DNA from: an uncultured Aquincola sp. | GTDB taxonomy: Bacteria; Pseudomonadota; Gammaproteobacteria; Burkholderiales; Burkholderiaceae | Assembly: GCA_937883885.1 (NCBI GenBank) | Contig: CAKZXL010000658.1 | Span: forward strand, 1 to 5,056 | Direction: 5' to 3' | Length of the DNA: 5,056 nt | In this document: one piece after another, positions 1 to 5,056 of the stretch | Position numbering within the stretch: the stretch's first letter is position 1 | Layout of the letters: each line of letters begins with the position of its first letter | Made by a program: the position numbers and the translations under genes | The notes under the pieces: model-generated | Seen by the model: only the letters and a program-made list of their open reading frames with translations | Database searches by the model: none | What the model was told of the DNA's origin: nothing

Positions 1-97
1 CGGGCGTGGCCAGGGGCGCGGGCCGCAGCGTGCGCAGGTCGACCGCGGGCGGCCCCGGCGGTGGCGGGGGCGGCTTCTTCTTGAAAAAACTGAACAT
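1..97 (-). CDS. N-terminus of an unidentified protein, possibly FtsY (partial, runs off left edge)
   Basis: Seen: an open minus-strand frame starts at the ATG at 97-95 and stays open to the window edge, giving 32 residues. It begins MFSFFKKK, continues with six prolines (residues 9-14), then G, two more prolines, and a mixed tail (AVDLRTLRPAPLATP). Known: Burkholderiales FtsY, the signal recognition particle receptor that docks ribosomes at the inner membrane, often begins with a short hydrophobic-aromatic stretch, a lysine cluster and a Pro/Ala-rich linker before its NG GTPase domain. Inference: the start resembles FtsY, but the GTPase domain is outside the window and the later VDLRTLRP stretch is not diagnostic. 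Another cytoplasmic protein with a basic, proline-rich N-terminus is possible. No Shine-Dalgarno motif precedes the ATG. A -10-like GACAAT (104-109, minus strand) lies only 6 bases from it. The gene is divergent from the tRNA. Confidence 0.45.
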   Translation of the reverse strand, partial: MFSFFKKKPPPPPPGPPAVDLRTLRPAPLATP

Positions 98-120
98 GCG
101 CAGATTGTCGCGCGTGACGC

Positions 121-150
121 TGGACACGCCACAAAATTTGTCGCTATACT
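121..150 (+). promoter_or_regulatory. Sigma70-type promoter of the tRNA gene
   Basis: A -35 TGGACA (121-126, 5 of 6 consensus matches) and a -10 TATACT (145-150, 5 of 6) are separated by 18 bp. Transcription would start near 157, about 6 bases before the mature tRNA 5' end at 163, leaving a very short leader for RNase P to remove. The AT-rich spacer stands out in this GC-rich window. Confidence 0.7.
131..141. repeat. Short perfect inverted repeat in the tRNA promoter spacer
   Basis: ACAAA (131-135) and TTTGT (137-141) are exact reverse complements around a single A at 136. The element lies inside the -35/-10 spacer of the tRNA promoter and upstream of the divergent gene that starts at 97. 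It could be an operator or simply the AT-rich spacer. At 5 bp per arm, chance is a serious alternative. Confidence 0.3.
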
Positions 151-162
151 GCGAGGCTCTAA

Positions 163-239
<77 letters not shown>

Positions 240-247
240 AACCCAGG

Positions 248-284
248 AAGCCCGCTACCGCAAGGTCAGCGGGCTTTCTTCTTT
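248..284 (+). terminator. Intrinsic terminator of the tRNA unit
   Basis: A 9-bp stem (248-256 with 268-276, AAGCCCGCT/AGCGGGCTT) encloses a further 3-bp stem (257-259 with 264-266) closed by a GCAA tetraloop (260-263), with C267 bulged. A T-rich tract (TTTCTTCTTT, 275-284) follows directly. Position and shape fit Rho-independent termination just after the tRNA CCA end at 239. Confidence 0.85.
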
Positions 285-334
285 CTGCGGCTGCTTCCAG
301 CAGGCAGCGACCGACGCATCGGAACGTTCGCTCC

Positions 335-343
335 TGCGATAAT
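335..343 (+). promoter_or_regulatory. Candidate extended -10 promoter for the small secreted protein-miaB unit
   Basis: TGC precedes GATAAT (338-343), an extended -10 arrangement (TGn plus 5 of 6 matches to TATAAT). No convincing -35 hexamer is seen at 16-18 bp. Transcription would start near 350, giving a leader of about 50 nt before the ATG at 402. The upstream tRNA terminator means this unit needs its own promoter, which supports the call. Confidence 0.45.
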
Positions 344-401
344 CCCCGGCTTCCCGCACGGCGCGCATCCCGCCCGCCGGCACAGCCCCTGGATCCACAC
401 C

Positions 402-785
402 ATGACCCGCTGTGTTGCCGTCGGCCTGCTGGCCGCGGCCCTGGCACTGCCTGCCTTCGGCCAGGCGGTGCAGCGCAAGTTTCCCGCCAATGCCCTGCGC
501 GGCGAGCTGCAGATCACGCAACCGCCCGAGGCGCTGCTCAATGGCCAGCCGGCCACGCTGGCGCCGGGCGCGCGCATCCGCGGCGACAACAACATGATCC
601 AGCTCTCGGGCAGCCTGGCCGGGCCCAAGTACGTCGTGAACTACACCCGCGACGGCCTGGGCATGGTCAAGGACGTGTGGATCCTCACCCCCGAAGAACG
701 GGCGATGAAGCCCTGGCCGGTGAACGAGCAGCAGCTTGCCACCTGGCTCTTCAACCCCGACGCGAAAACCTGGACCAAGCCATGA
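402..785 (+). CDS. Small exported protein of unknown function, coupled to miaB
   Basis: This 127-residue protein is not one I can name. Residues 1-20 look like a Sec signal peptide: M-T-R, a hydrophobic core ([13 protein letters not shown]) and a probable signal peptidase I site after A18-F19-G20. C4 lies before the hydrophobic core and is not in a lipobox, so a lipoprotein is unlikely. The mature part of about 107 residues has no further membrane segment and no cysteine, and is probably periplasmic. It contains [10 protein letters not shown] (27-36), a PPEALLNGQ stretch (41-49), APGARIRG (54-61) and a Trp-rich C-terminal third. I have the impression of similar hypothetical proteins beside miaB in Burkholderiales but cannot verify this. 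The ATG has only a weak GGA (391-393) ahead of it. The TGA stop (783-785) overlaps the miaB ATG as ATGA, suggesting translational coupling. An export protein next to a cytoplasmic tRNA-modifying enzyme has no obvious shared job. Confidence 0.85.
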   Translation: MTRCVAVGLLAAALALPAFGQAVQRKFPANALRGELQITQPPEALLNGQPATLAPGARIRGDNNMIQLSGSLAGPKYVVNYTRDGLGMVKDVWILTPEERAMKPWPVNEQQLATWLFNPDAKTWTKP

Positions 786-2131
786 CCAACAGCACCACCG
801 CCACCAAGAAGAAGGTGTTCATCCGCACCTTCGGCTGCCAGATGAACGAGTACGACTCGGACAAGATGGCCGACGTGCTGCAGGCCGCCAAGGGCTACGA
901 GCCCACGCAGGACGTGGAAGAGGCCGACCTGATCCTCTTTAATACCTGCTCCATCCGCGAGAAGGCGCAGGAAAAGGTGTTCAGCGACCTCGGTCGCGTC
1001 AAGCACCTCAAGAGCAAGGGCGTGCTGATCGGCGTCGGCGGCTGCGTGGCCAGCCAGGAAGGCGCGGCCATCATCGAACGCGCGCCCTACGTGGACATGG
1101 TGTTCGGCCCGCAGACGCTGCACCGCCTGCCGCAGATGATCGAGGCCCGCACCCGCGAGCGCCGGCCGCAGGTGGACATCAGCTTCCCCGAGATCGAGAA
1201 GTTCGACCACCTGCCGCCCGCCCGCACCGAAGGCGCCACCGCCTTCGTCTCCATCATGGAAGGCTGCTCCAAGTACTGCAGCTACTGCGTGGTGCCCTAC
1301 ACCCGCGGCGAAGAGGTGAGCCGCCCCTTCGACGACGTGCTGACTGAAGTGGCCGAGCTGGCGGCGCAAGGCGTCAAGGAAGTGACGCTGCTGGGCCAGA
1401 ACGTCAATGCCTACCGCGGCCGCATGGGCGAGACGGCCGAGATCGCCGACTTTGCGATGCTGATCGAGTACGTGGCCGAGATGCCCGGCATCGAGCGCAT
1501 CCGCTACACCACCAGCCACCCCAACGAGTTCACGCAGCGGCTGATCGACGTGTATGCGCGCGTGCCCCAGCTGGTGAACCACCTGCACCTGCCGGTGCAG
1601 CACGGCAGCGACCGCATCCTGGGCGCGATGAAGCGGGGCTACACGGTGCTGGAATACAAGAGCACCCTCCGCAAGCTGCGCGCGATCCGGCCCGACATCA
1701 GCCTGTCGACCGACTTCATCGTGGGCTTTCCGGGCGAGACGGACGAAGACCACGCCAAGACGATGAAGCTGGTGGAAGACATCGGCTACGACGCCTCGTT
1801 CAGCTTCATCTTCAGTGCCCGCCCGGGCACGCCGGCCGCGGCCCTGCACGACGACACGCCGCATGCGGTGAAGCTGCAGCGCCTGCAGCAACTGCAGGCC
1901 GCGCTGGAAGCCAACGTGCGCCGCATCAGCGACAGCCGCGTGGGCACGGTGCAGCGCATCCTGGTGGAAGGGCCTTCGCGCCGCGACGCCAGCGAGCTGA
2001 TGGGCCGCACCGAGTGCAACCGCATCGTCAACTTCGCCGGCCCGGCGCGGCTGGCCGGGCAGCTGATCGACGTGCGCATCACCGAGGCTTACCCGCACTC
2101 GCTGCGGGCCGAGGTGGTGACGGCGGGCTGA
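782..2131 (+). CDS. miaB: tRNA-2-methylthio-N6-dimethylallyladenosine synthase MiaB
   Basis: MiaB is a cytoplasmic radical-SAM methylthiotransferase. It converts i6A37 to ms2i6A37 in tRNAs that read codons starting with U, using SAM and two [4Fe-4S] clusters. The 449-residue product has the full family layout. The N-terminal methylthiotransferase domain carries C19 ([13 protein letters not shown]), C56 (NTCSIREKA) and C88 (GVGGCVASQ). The radical-SAM core has the CxxxCxxC motif at C162, C166 and C169 ([17 protein letters not shown]). A C-terminal TRAM RNA-binding domain spans about 381-446. Length and motifs are intact. The start at 782 is chosen because it gives the typical short lead before [10 protein letters not shown] and overlaps the previous stop as ATGA. 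An in-frame ATG at 677 would add 35 residues that are an off-frame reading of the upstream gene. The adjacent tRNA reads AUG (or AUA if Ile2), so it is not an expected MiaB substrate. Confidence 0.97.
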   Translation: MTNSTTATKKKVFIRTFGCQMNEYDSDKMADVLQAAKGYEPTQDVEEADLILFNTCSIREKAQEKVFSDLGRVKHLKSKGVLIGVGGCVASQEGAAIIERAPYVDMVFGPQTLHRLPQMIEARTRERRPQVDISFPEIEKFDHLPPARTEGATAFVSIMEGCSKYCSYCVVPYTRGEEVSRPFDDVLTEVAELAAQGVKEVTLLGQNVNAYRGRMGETAEIADFAMLIEYVAEMPGIERIRYTTSHPNEFTQRLIDVYARVPQLVNHLHLPVQHGSDRILGAMKRGYTVLEYKSTLRKLRAIRPDISLSTDFIVGFPGETDEDHAKTMKLVEDIGYDASFSFIFSARPGTPAAALHDDTPHAVKLQRLQQLQAALEANVRRISDSRVGTVQRILVEGPSRRDASELMGRTECNRIVNFAGPARLAGQLIDVRITEAYPHSLRAEVVTAG

Positions 2132-2146
2132 AAACCCGCGCCGGGT
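2131..2146 (-). terminator. Candidate weak terminator for the minus-strand membrane protein gene
   Basis: Read on the minus strand, ACCCG (2146-2142) pairs with CGGGT (2138-2134) around a GCG loop and runs into TTTT (2134-2131, the first T being in the stem). A 5-bp stem and short T tract make a weak intrinsic terminator. It begins 12 bases after the TAG stop of the minus-strand gene and touches the last base of the miaB stop. Confidence 0.3.
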
Positions 2147-2151
2147 GCGCC

Positions 2152-2168
2152 AACCGTCTAGCGGTTTT
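2152..2168 (+). terminator. Candidate weak terminator for miaB
   Basis: On the plus strand AACCG (2152-2156) pairs with CGGTT (2162-2166) around a 5-base loop (2157-2161), with a T run at 2165-2168. It lies 20 bases after the miaB stop and overlaps the last codons and stop of the convergent gene. The stem is only 5 bp, so activity is uncertain. Confidence 0.3.
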
Positions 2169-2439
2169 GCTTCAGAAACCCCGCCCACCACAGCGCCAGC
2201 GCACACGCCACCACCATCGTGCCGTAGGTCACCATGCGGCCGTCCTGCCCCAGCAGCAGCAGGCCGCCCAGCAGCACCGCGGCCCCGGCGGCAAAGGCCC
2301 ACAAGGCCAGGCGCAGGTAGCTCACCCGCCCCAGCTCGCGCCGCCACAGCAGCTTGGCGGCGCCCGCGGCGATCAGGCCCACGCCCAGGGCGGGCGCAAA
2401 CAGGTTCATCACTTGCCAGAAGGCGTCGAGAAAGTCCAT
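2158..2439 (-). CDS. Small three-helix inner-membrane protein of unknown function
   Basis: The 93-residue product starts MDFLDAFWQV and has three probable membrane helices at about residues 14-32, 42-64 and 69-88. A basic loop (RRELGR, 33-38) joins helices 1 and 2, and the C-terminus ends KQNR. By the positive-inside rule both basic segments would be cytoplasmic and the N-terminus periplasmic, which is self-consistent. No catalytic or metal-binding motif is visible and I do not recognise a family. The frame is open far upstream, through the antisense of hemA, but that part has shadow-like composition (rich in His, Gln, Ala and Gly). The membrane-protein character begins exactly at the ATG at 2439-2437, so this start is chosen. 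No clear Shine-Dalgarno precedes it. The gene is convergent with miaB (26-bp gap) and divergent from hemA (78 bp between start codons). Confidence 0.75.
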   Translation of the reverse strand: MDFLDAFWQVMNLFAPALGVGLIAAGAAKLLWRRELGRVSYLRLALWAFAAGAAVLLGGLLLLGQDGRMVTYGTMVVACALALWWAGFLKQNR

Positions 2440-2469
2440 CGGCAGTGGCAGAAGGCGTGGGGGGCTTGA

Positions 2470-2489
2470 CGCAGCGCAAGCGCGCTGCG
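2470..2489. repeat. Perfect 8-bp inverted repeat upstream of hemA
   Basis: CGCAGCGC (2470-2477) and GCGCTGCG (2482-2489) are exact reverse complements separated by AAGC. If hemA transcription starts near 2515, the repeat spans about -45 to -26 and covers the -35 region. It also lies in the 5' region of the divergent minus-strand gene. A repressor or activator operator is possible; no T run follows on either strand, so it is not an intrinsic terminator. A GC-only palindrome can arise by chance in such sequence. Confidence 0.45.
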
Positions 2490-2502
2490 CGAACGGCAAT
2501 TT

Positions 2503-2508
2503 TATAAT
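2503..2508 (+). promoter_or_regulatory. hemA -10 element implying a leaderless transcript
   Basis: A perfect TATAAT ends 9 bases before the hemA ATG at 2518. With the usual -10 to start distance, transcription would begin near 2514-2516, leaving a 5' leader of about 2-4 nt. No Shine-Dalgarno sequence occurs before the ATG (ccggtacct). The -35 region at 16-18 bp spacing is GC-rich and non-consensus. The nearest good -35 match, TTGACG (2466-2471), is 31 bp away, too far to pair with this -10. Confidence 0.6.
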
Positions 2509-2517
2509 CCGGTACCT

Positions 2518-3819
2518 ATGAGTGTGTTTGCCCTCGGCCTGAACCACAACACCGCGCCGCTGGACCTGCGCGGCCGGTTTGCGTTCACGCCGGAGCAGCT
2601 GCCGCCGGCCCTGCGCGGCTTCCGCGAACGCGTGCAGCGCAGCGGCGCCGAAGCCGCGCTGCTGTCCACCTGCAACCGCACCGAGCTGTACGTGGCCGCC
2701 GAGCCCACCGGCGTGCGCGAGCTGGTGCGCCCCGCCATCGACTGGCTGGCCGCCCAAGGCGGCGTCAGCGGCGCCGACCTGATGTCGCACACCTATGTGG
2801 AAGAGCACCGCGCCGCCGCGCGCCATGCCTTCCGCGTGGCCTCGGGGCTCGATTCCATGGTGCTGGGCGAGCCGCAGATCCTCGGCCAGATGAAGCAGGC
2901 CGTGCGCGAGGCCGATGCGGCGGGCACCCTGGGCACCACGCTGCACCAGCTGTTCCAGCGCTCCTTCTCGGTGGCCAAGGAAGTGCGCAGCTCCACCGAG
3001 ATCGGCTCGCACTCCATCAGCATGGCGGCCGCCTCGGTGCGGCTGGCGGCCCAGCTGTTCGAAGATCTGAAAGACATCCGCGTGCTGTTCGTCGGCGCCG
3101 GCGAGATGATCGAGCTGGTCGCCACGCACTTTGCGGCCCGCACGCCCAAGGCCATGGCCCTGGCCAACCGCACGCTCGAGCGTGGCGAAAAGCTGGCCTC
3201 GCGCTTCGGCGCCCAGGCCCTGCGCCTGGCCGACCTGCCCCAGTGCCTGCACGAGTACGACGCGGTGATTTCGTGCACCGCCAGCTCGCTGCCCATCATC
3301 GGCCTGGGCGCGGTGGAGCGGGCACTGAAGCAACGCAAGCACCGCCCGATGTTCATGGTCGACCTGGCCGTGCCGCGCGACATTGAGCCCGAAGTGGCGC
3401 GGCTGGACGATGTGTACCTGTACACCGTGGACGACCTCAGCACCCTGGTGCAGTCGGCCGGCGAAAAGCGCCAGGCCGCGGTGCAGCAGGCCGAGGTGAT
3501 CATCGACGCCGGGGTGCAGAGCTTTGCCCACTGGCTCGACCAGCGCGCCAGCGTGCCGCTGATCCAGGCGCTGAACCGCCAGGCCGACGACTGGCGCGCC
3601 GCCGAGCTGGCCCGCGCCCGCAAGCTGCTGGCCCGCGGCGAAGACGTGGACGCGGTGCTGGAAGCGCTGTCGCGCGGGCTCACCCAGAAGATGCTGCACG
3701 GCGCCCTGGCCGAGCTGCATGCGTCGGACACCGACCAGCGCGAACATACCGCGCAAACCATCTCGCGCCTTTTCCTGCGGCACAGCAGCCGCACGCCCGG
3801 CAGCAGCGGCGGCCGTTAG
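2518..3819 (+). CDS. hemA: Glutamyl-tRNA reductase HemA (GluTR)
   Basis: GluTR uses NADPH to reduce glutamyl-tRNA(Glu) to glutamate-1-semialdehyde, the first committed step of C5-pathway tetrapyrrole synthesis; it is a cytoplasmic dimer. The 433-residue product shows the family in order. The start is canonical ([14 protein letters not shown]). The catalytic domain has nucleophile C52 in STCNRTELY (50-58). The signature [16 protein letters not shown] spans 109-124. The NADPH-binding domain carries GAGEM at 193-197 and ANRT at 216-219, followed by [11 protein letters not shown] (280-290). A helical dimerisation domain of about 100 residues follows from about 320, with a loose Ser/Gly/Arg tail. 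The length is typical of the family. The start at 2518 fixes the family N-terminus and sits just downstream of TATAAT without a ribosome binding site. In many bacteria GluTR is controlled by haem, but no such element is identifiable here. It leads the hemA-prfA unit with no terminator visible after its stop. Confidence 0.98.
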   Translation: MSVFALGLNHNTAPLDLRGRFAFTPEQLPPALRGFRERVQRSGAEAALLSTCNRTELYVAAEPTGVRELVRPAIDWLAAQGGVSGADLMSHTYVEEHRAAARHAFRVASGLDSMVLGEPQILGQMKQAVREADAAGTLGTTLHQLFQRSFSVAKEVRSSTEIGSHSISMAAASVRLAAQLFEDLKDIRVLFVGAGEMIELVATHFAARTPKAMALANRTLERGEKLASRFGAQALRLADLPQCLHEYDAVISCTASSLPIIGLGAVERALKQRKHRPMFMVDLAVPRDIEPEVARLDDVYLYTVDDLSTLVQSAGEKRQAAVQQAEVIIDAGVQSFAHWLDQRASVPLIQALNRQADDWRAAELARARKLLARGEDVDAVLEALSRGLTQKMLHGALAELHASDTDQREHTAQTISRLFLRHSSRTPGSSGGR

Positions 3820-3924
3820 CGGCGCTCACCGCACCGCGCCGGCATGGCGGGTCCGCTGCCAGCGGCCACCGCCGCAGCACCGGCTCGCAGGCTCGACCTG
3901 CATCCCGCCGCTCCTTCTGTCCCC

Positions 3925-3938
3925 GCCTGCATGCAGGC
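3925..3938. repeat. 14-bp perfect palindrome upstream of prfA
   Basis: GCCTGCATGCAGGC reads identically on both strands and ends 22 bases before the prfA ATG at 3961. It could fold in RNA as a 5-bp hairpin with a CATG loop, or bind a dimeric protein as DNA. No T run follows, so termination is unlikely. The rest of the 141-bp hemA-prfA gap (3820-3960) holds no convincing -10/-35 pair and no intrinsic terminator, consistent with readthrough from hemA. Confidence 0.4.
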
Positions 3939-3960
3939 CGCCGTATTCCCTCCCCCGCCC

Positions 3961-5055
3961 ATGAAAGACGCCCTGCGCTACTCGCTCGACCGACTCGTGA
4001 TGCGACTGTCCGAGCTGGATGCCAACCTGGCCGACCCGCAGGTGGCCGCCGACATGAAGCGCTACCGCGCCCTCTCGCGCGAGCAGGCCGAAGTGGCCGG
4101 CGTGGTCGGCCGCTTCCAGCAGTACCAGCAGCGCGAGCGCGACCTGGCCGCCGCTCAGGAGATGCTGGCCGACGCCGAGATGGCCGAGATGGCCCGCGAA
4201 GAGATCACCGGTGCCCAGGCCGACCTGCAGCGCCTGCTGACCGAACTGCAGACCGCCCTGCTGCCCCGCGACCCCGACGACGCACGCAATGCGTTCCTGG
4301 AAATCCGCGCCGGCACCGGCGGCGACGAATCGGCGCTGTTCGCCGGCGACTTGGCCCGCATGTACCTGCGCTGGTGCGAACGCCAGGGCCTGCGCACCGA
4401 GCTGATGAGCGAAAGCGAGTCCGAACTGGGCGGCTACAAGGAAGTGGTGATCCGCGTGGAAGGCGAGCGGGTGTACGAACGCCTGAAGTTCGAGTCGGGC
4501 GGCCACCGCGTGCAACGGGTGCCGGTGACCGAGAGCCAGGGCCGCATCCACACCAGCGCCTGCACGGTGGCGGTGATGCCCGAGCCCGACGAGGCCGAAG
4601 AGGTGCAGCTCAACCCGGCCGACCTGCGGATCGACACCTTCCGCGCCAGCGGCGCCGGTGGCCAGCACATCAACAAGACCGACAGCGCCATCCGCATCAC
4701 CCACCTGCCCACCGGCCTGGTGGCCGAATGCCAGGACGACCGCTCGCAGCATCGCAACAAGGCCAAGGCCATGGCGGTGCTGGCCGCCCGCCTGCGCGAC
4801 AAGGAGCAGGGCGAGCGCGCCGCCAAGGAAGCGGCCACCCGCAAGAGCCTGGTGGGCACCGGCGATCGGTCCGATCGCATCCGCACCTACAACTTTCCGC
4901 AGGGCCGCATCACCGACCACCGCATCAACCTGACGCTGTACAAGCTAGGCGCGGTGATGGACGGCGACCTGGACGACGTGATCGCCGCGCTGCAGGCCGC
5001 ACAGGCCGCCGAACAGCTGGCTGCGCTGGAAAGCGGCCAGGCCGGCCATGGCTGA
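3961..5055 (+). CDS. prfA: Peptide chain release factor 1 (RF1)
   Basis: RF1 enters the ribosomal A site at UAA and UAG stops and triggers peptidyl-tRNA hydrolysis. The 364-residue product is close to the usual length of about 360. It has an N-terminal helical domain (about 1-105), then a core with [18 protein letters not shown] (114-131) and [18 protein letters not shown] (178-195). The PVT tripeptide (188-190) is the RF1-type codon-recognition motif, where RF2 would have SPF. The peptidyl-transferase loop is [16 protein letters not shown] (228-243), with GGQ at 233-235. The C-terminal part has [14 protein letters not shown] (308-321). The start at 3961 gives the usual RF1 N-terminus ([12 protein letters not shown]). 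In-frame ATGs at 3844 and 3931 would add low-complexity Ala/Pro sequence. No Shine-Dalgarno is visible: the bases just upstream are a pyrimidine-rich tract. It is probably cotranscribed with hemA and followed by prmC. Confidence 0.97.
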   Translation: MKDALRYSLDRLVMRLSELDANLADPQVAADMKRYRALSREQAEVAGVVGRFQQYQQRERDLAAAQEMLADAEMAEMAREEITGAQADLQRLLTELQTALLPRDPDDARNAFLEIRAGTGGDESALFAGDLARMYLRWCERQGLRTELMSESESELGGYKEVVIRVEGERVYERLKFESGGHRVQRVPVTESQGRIHTSACTVAVMPEPDEAEEVQLNPADLRIDTFRASGAGGQHINKTDSAIRITHLPTGLVAECQDDRSQHRNKAKAMAVLAARLRDKEQGERAAKEAATRKSLVGTGDRSDRIRTYNFPQGRITDHRINLTLYKLGAVMDGDLDDVIAALQAAQAAEQLAALESGQAGHG

Positions 5056-5056
5056 G
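5048..5056 (+). CDS. prmC: Probable start of prmC (RF1 glutamine methyltransferase), partial
   Basis: An ATG at 5048-5050 lies in a different frame from prfA and overlaps its end by 8 bases, reading M-A-E up to the window edge. In many proteobacteria prfA is followed directly by prmC, whose product N5-methylates the GGQ glutamine of release factors (Q235 in the RF1 here). The call rests on position and gene order only, since three codons carry no family signal. The true start could lie beyond the window. Confidence 0.4.

Noticed and set aside
2466..2471. TTGACG as the -35 box of hemA
   Set aside because: It is 31 bp from the TATAAT, far outside the 16-18 bp range, and no good -10 lies at the right distance from it.
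641..2479. A very long minus-strand open frame (612 codons) opposite miaB
   Set aside because: It is the antisense shadow of a GC-rich gene. Its translation is biased to His, Gln, Ala, Gly and Arg with no recognisable domain, while the plus strand encodes an intact MiaB.
2440..3783. Upstream extension of the 93-residue membrane protein frame across hemA
   Set aside because: The extension is antisense to a complete GluTR and has shadow composition. Membrane-protein features begin only at the ATG at 2439-2437.
3844..3960. 39-residue N-terminal extension of RF1
   Set aside because: The added sequence is Ala/Pro-rich with no similarity to RF1 and no ribosome binding site; the family N-terminus starts at 3961.
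3826..4920. 364-codon minus-strand open frame opposite prfA
   Set aside because: It is low-complexity, His/Gly/Ala-rich and antisense to an intact RF1, as expected from GC-rich third positions.
4945..4947. Rare Leu codon CTA near the end of prfA, forming one of two CTAG tetramers I noticed
   Set aside because: A single rare codon in an otherwise uniform gene has no clear meaning.

Overview
The window is strongly GC-rich and its coding frames have G or C in almost every third codon position. The gene set (hemA-prfA followed by a probable prmC start, and miaB behind a small secreted protein), together with the protein sequences, suggests a betaproteobacterium of the order Burkholderiales, probably near Comamonadaceae or Sphaerotilaceae. 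This placement comes from family knowledge, not from a search.

Layout, left to right. (1) Positions 1-97, minus strand: the first 32 codons of a protein that runs off the left edge. It has an FtsY-like start (MFSFFKKK) and a proline run. (2) Positions 121-284, plus strand: a complete tRNA unit, with a sigma70-type promoter, a tRNA with a CAU anticodon (most likely elongator Met) and an intrinsic terminator. (3) Positions 335-2131, plus strand: a probable two-gene operon. A small exported protein of unknown function overlaps the miaB start codon by 4 bp. (4) Positions 2158-2439, minus strand: a 93-residue three-helix membrane protein, convergent with miaB and divergent from hemA. (5) Positions 2466-5056, plus strand: hemA, then prfA after 141 bp, then the first codons of what is probably prmC, overlapping the prfA stop. 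No gene-free stretch exceeds 300 bases.

Most of the recognisable genes concern tRNA or translation. There is a CAU tRNA; a tRNA methylthiotransferase (MiaB); the enzyme that turns glutamyl-tRNA into a haem precursor (GluTR); release factor 1; and, probably, the methyltransferase that modifies the release factor's GGQ glutamine. hemA-prfA-prmC is a familiar proteobacterial gene order.

I see no mobile element, CRISPR array, toxin-antitoxin pair, phage gene or defence system, and no evidence of a new multi-gene system. The points most worth a second look are regulatory or concern small genes: a perfect TATAAT 9 bases before the hemA ATG, which implies an almost leaderless mRNA; a perfect 8-bp inverted repeat just upstream of it; two short opposed hairpins packed between miaB and the convergent gene; and the two uncharacterised small proteins.
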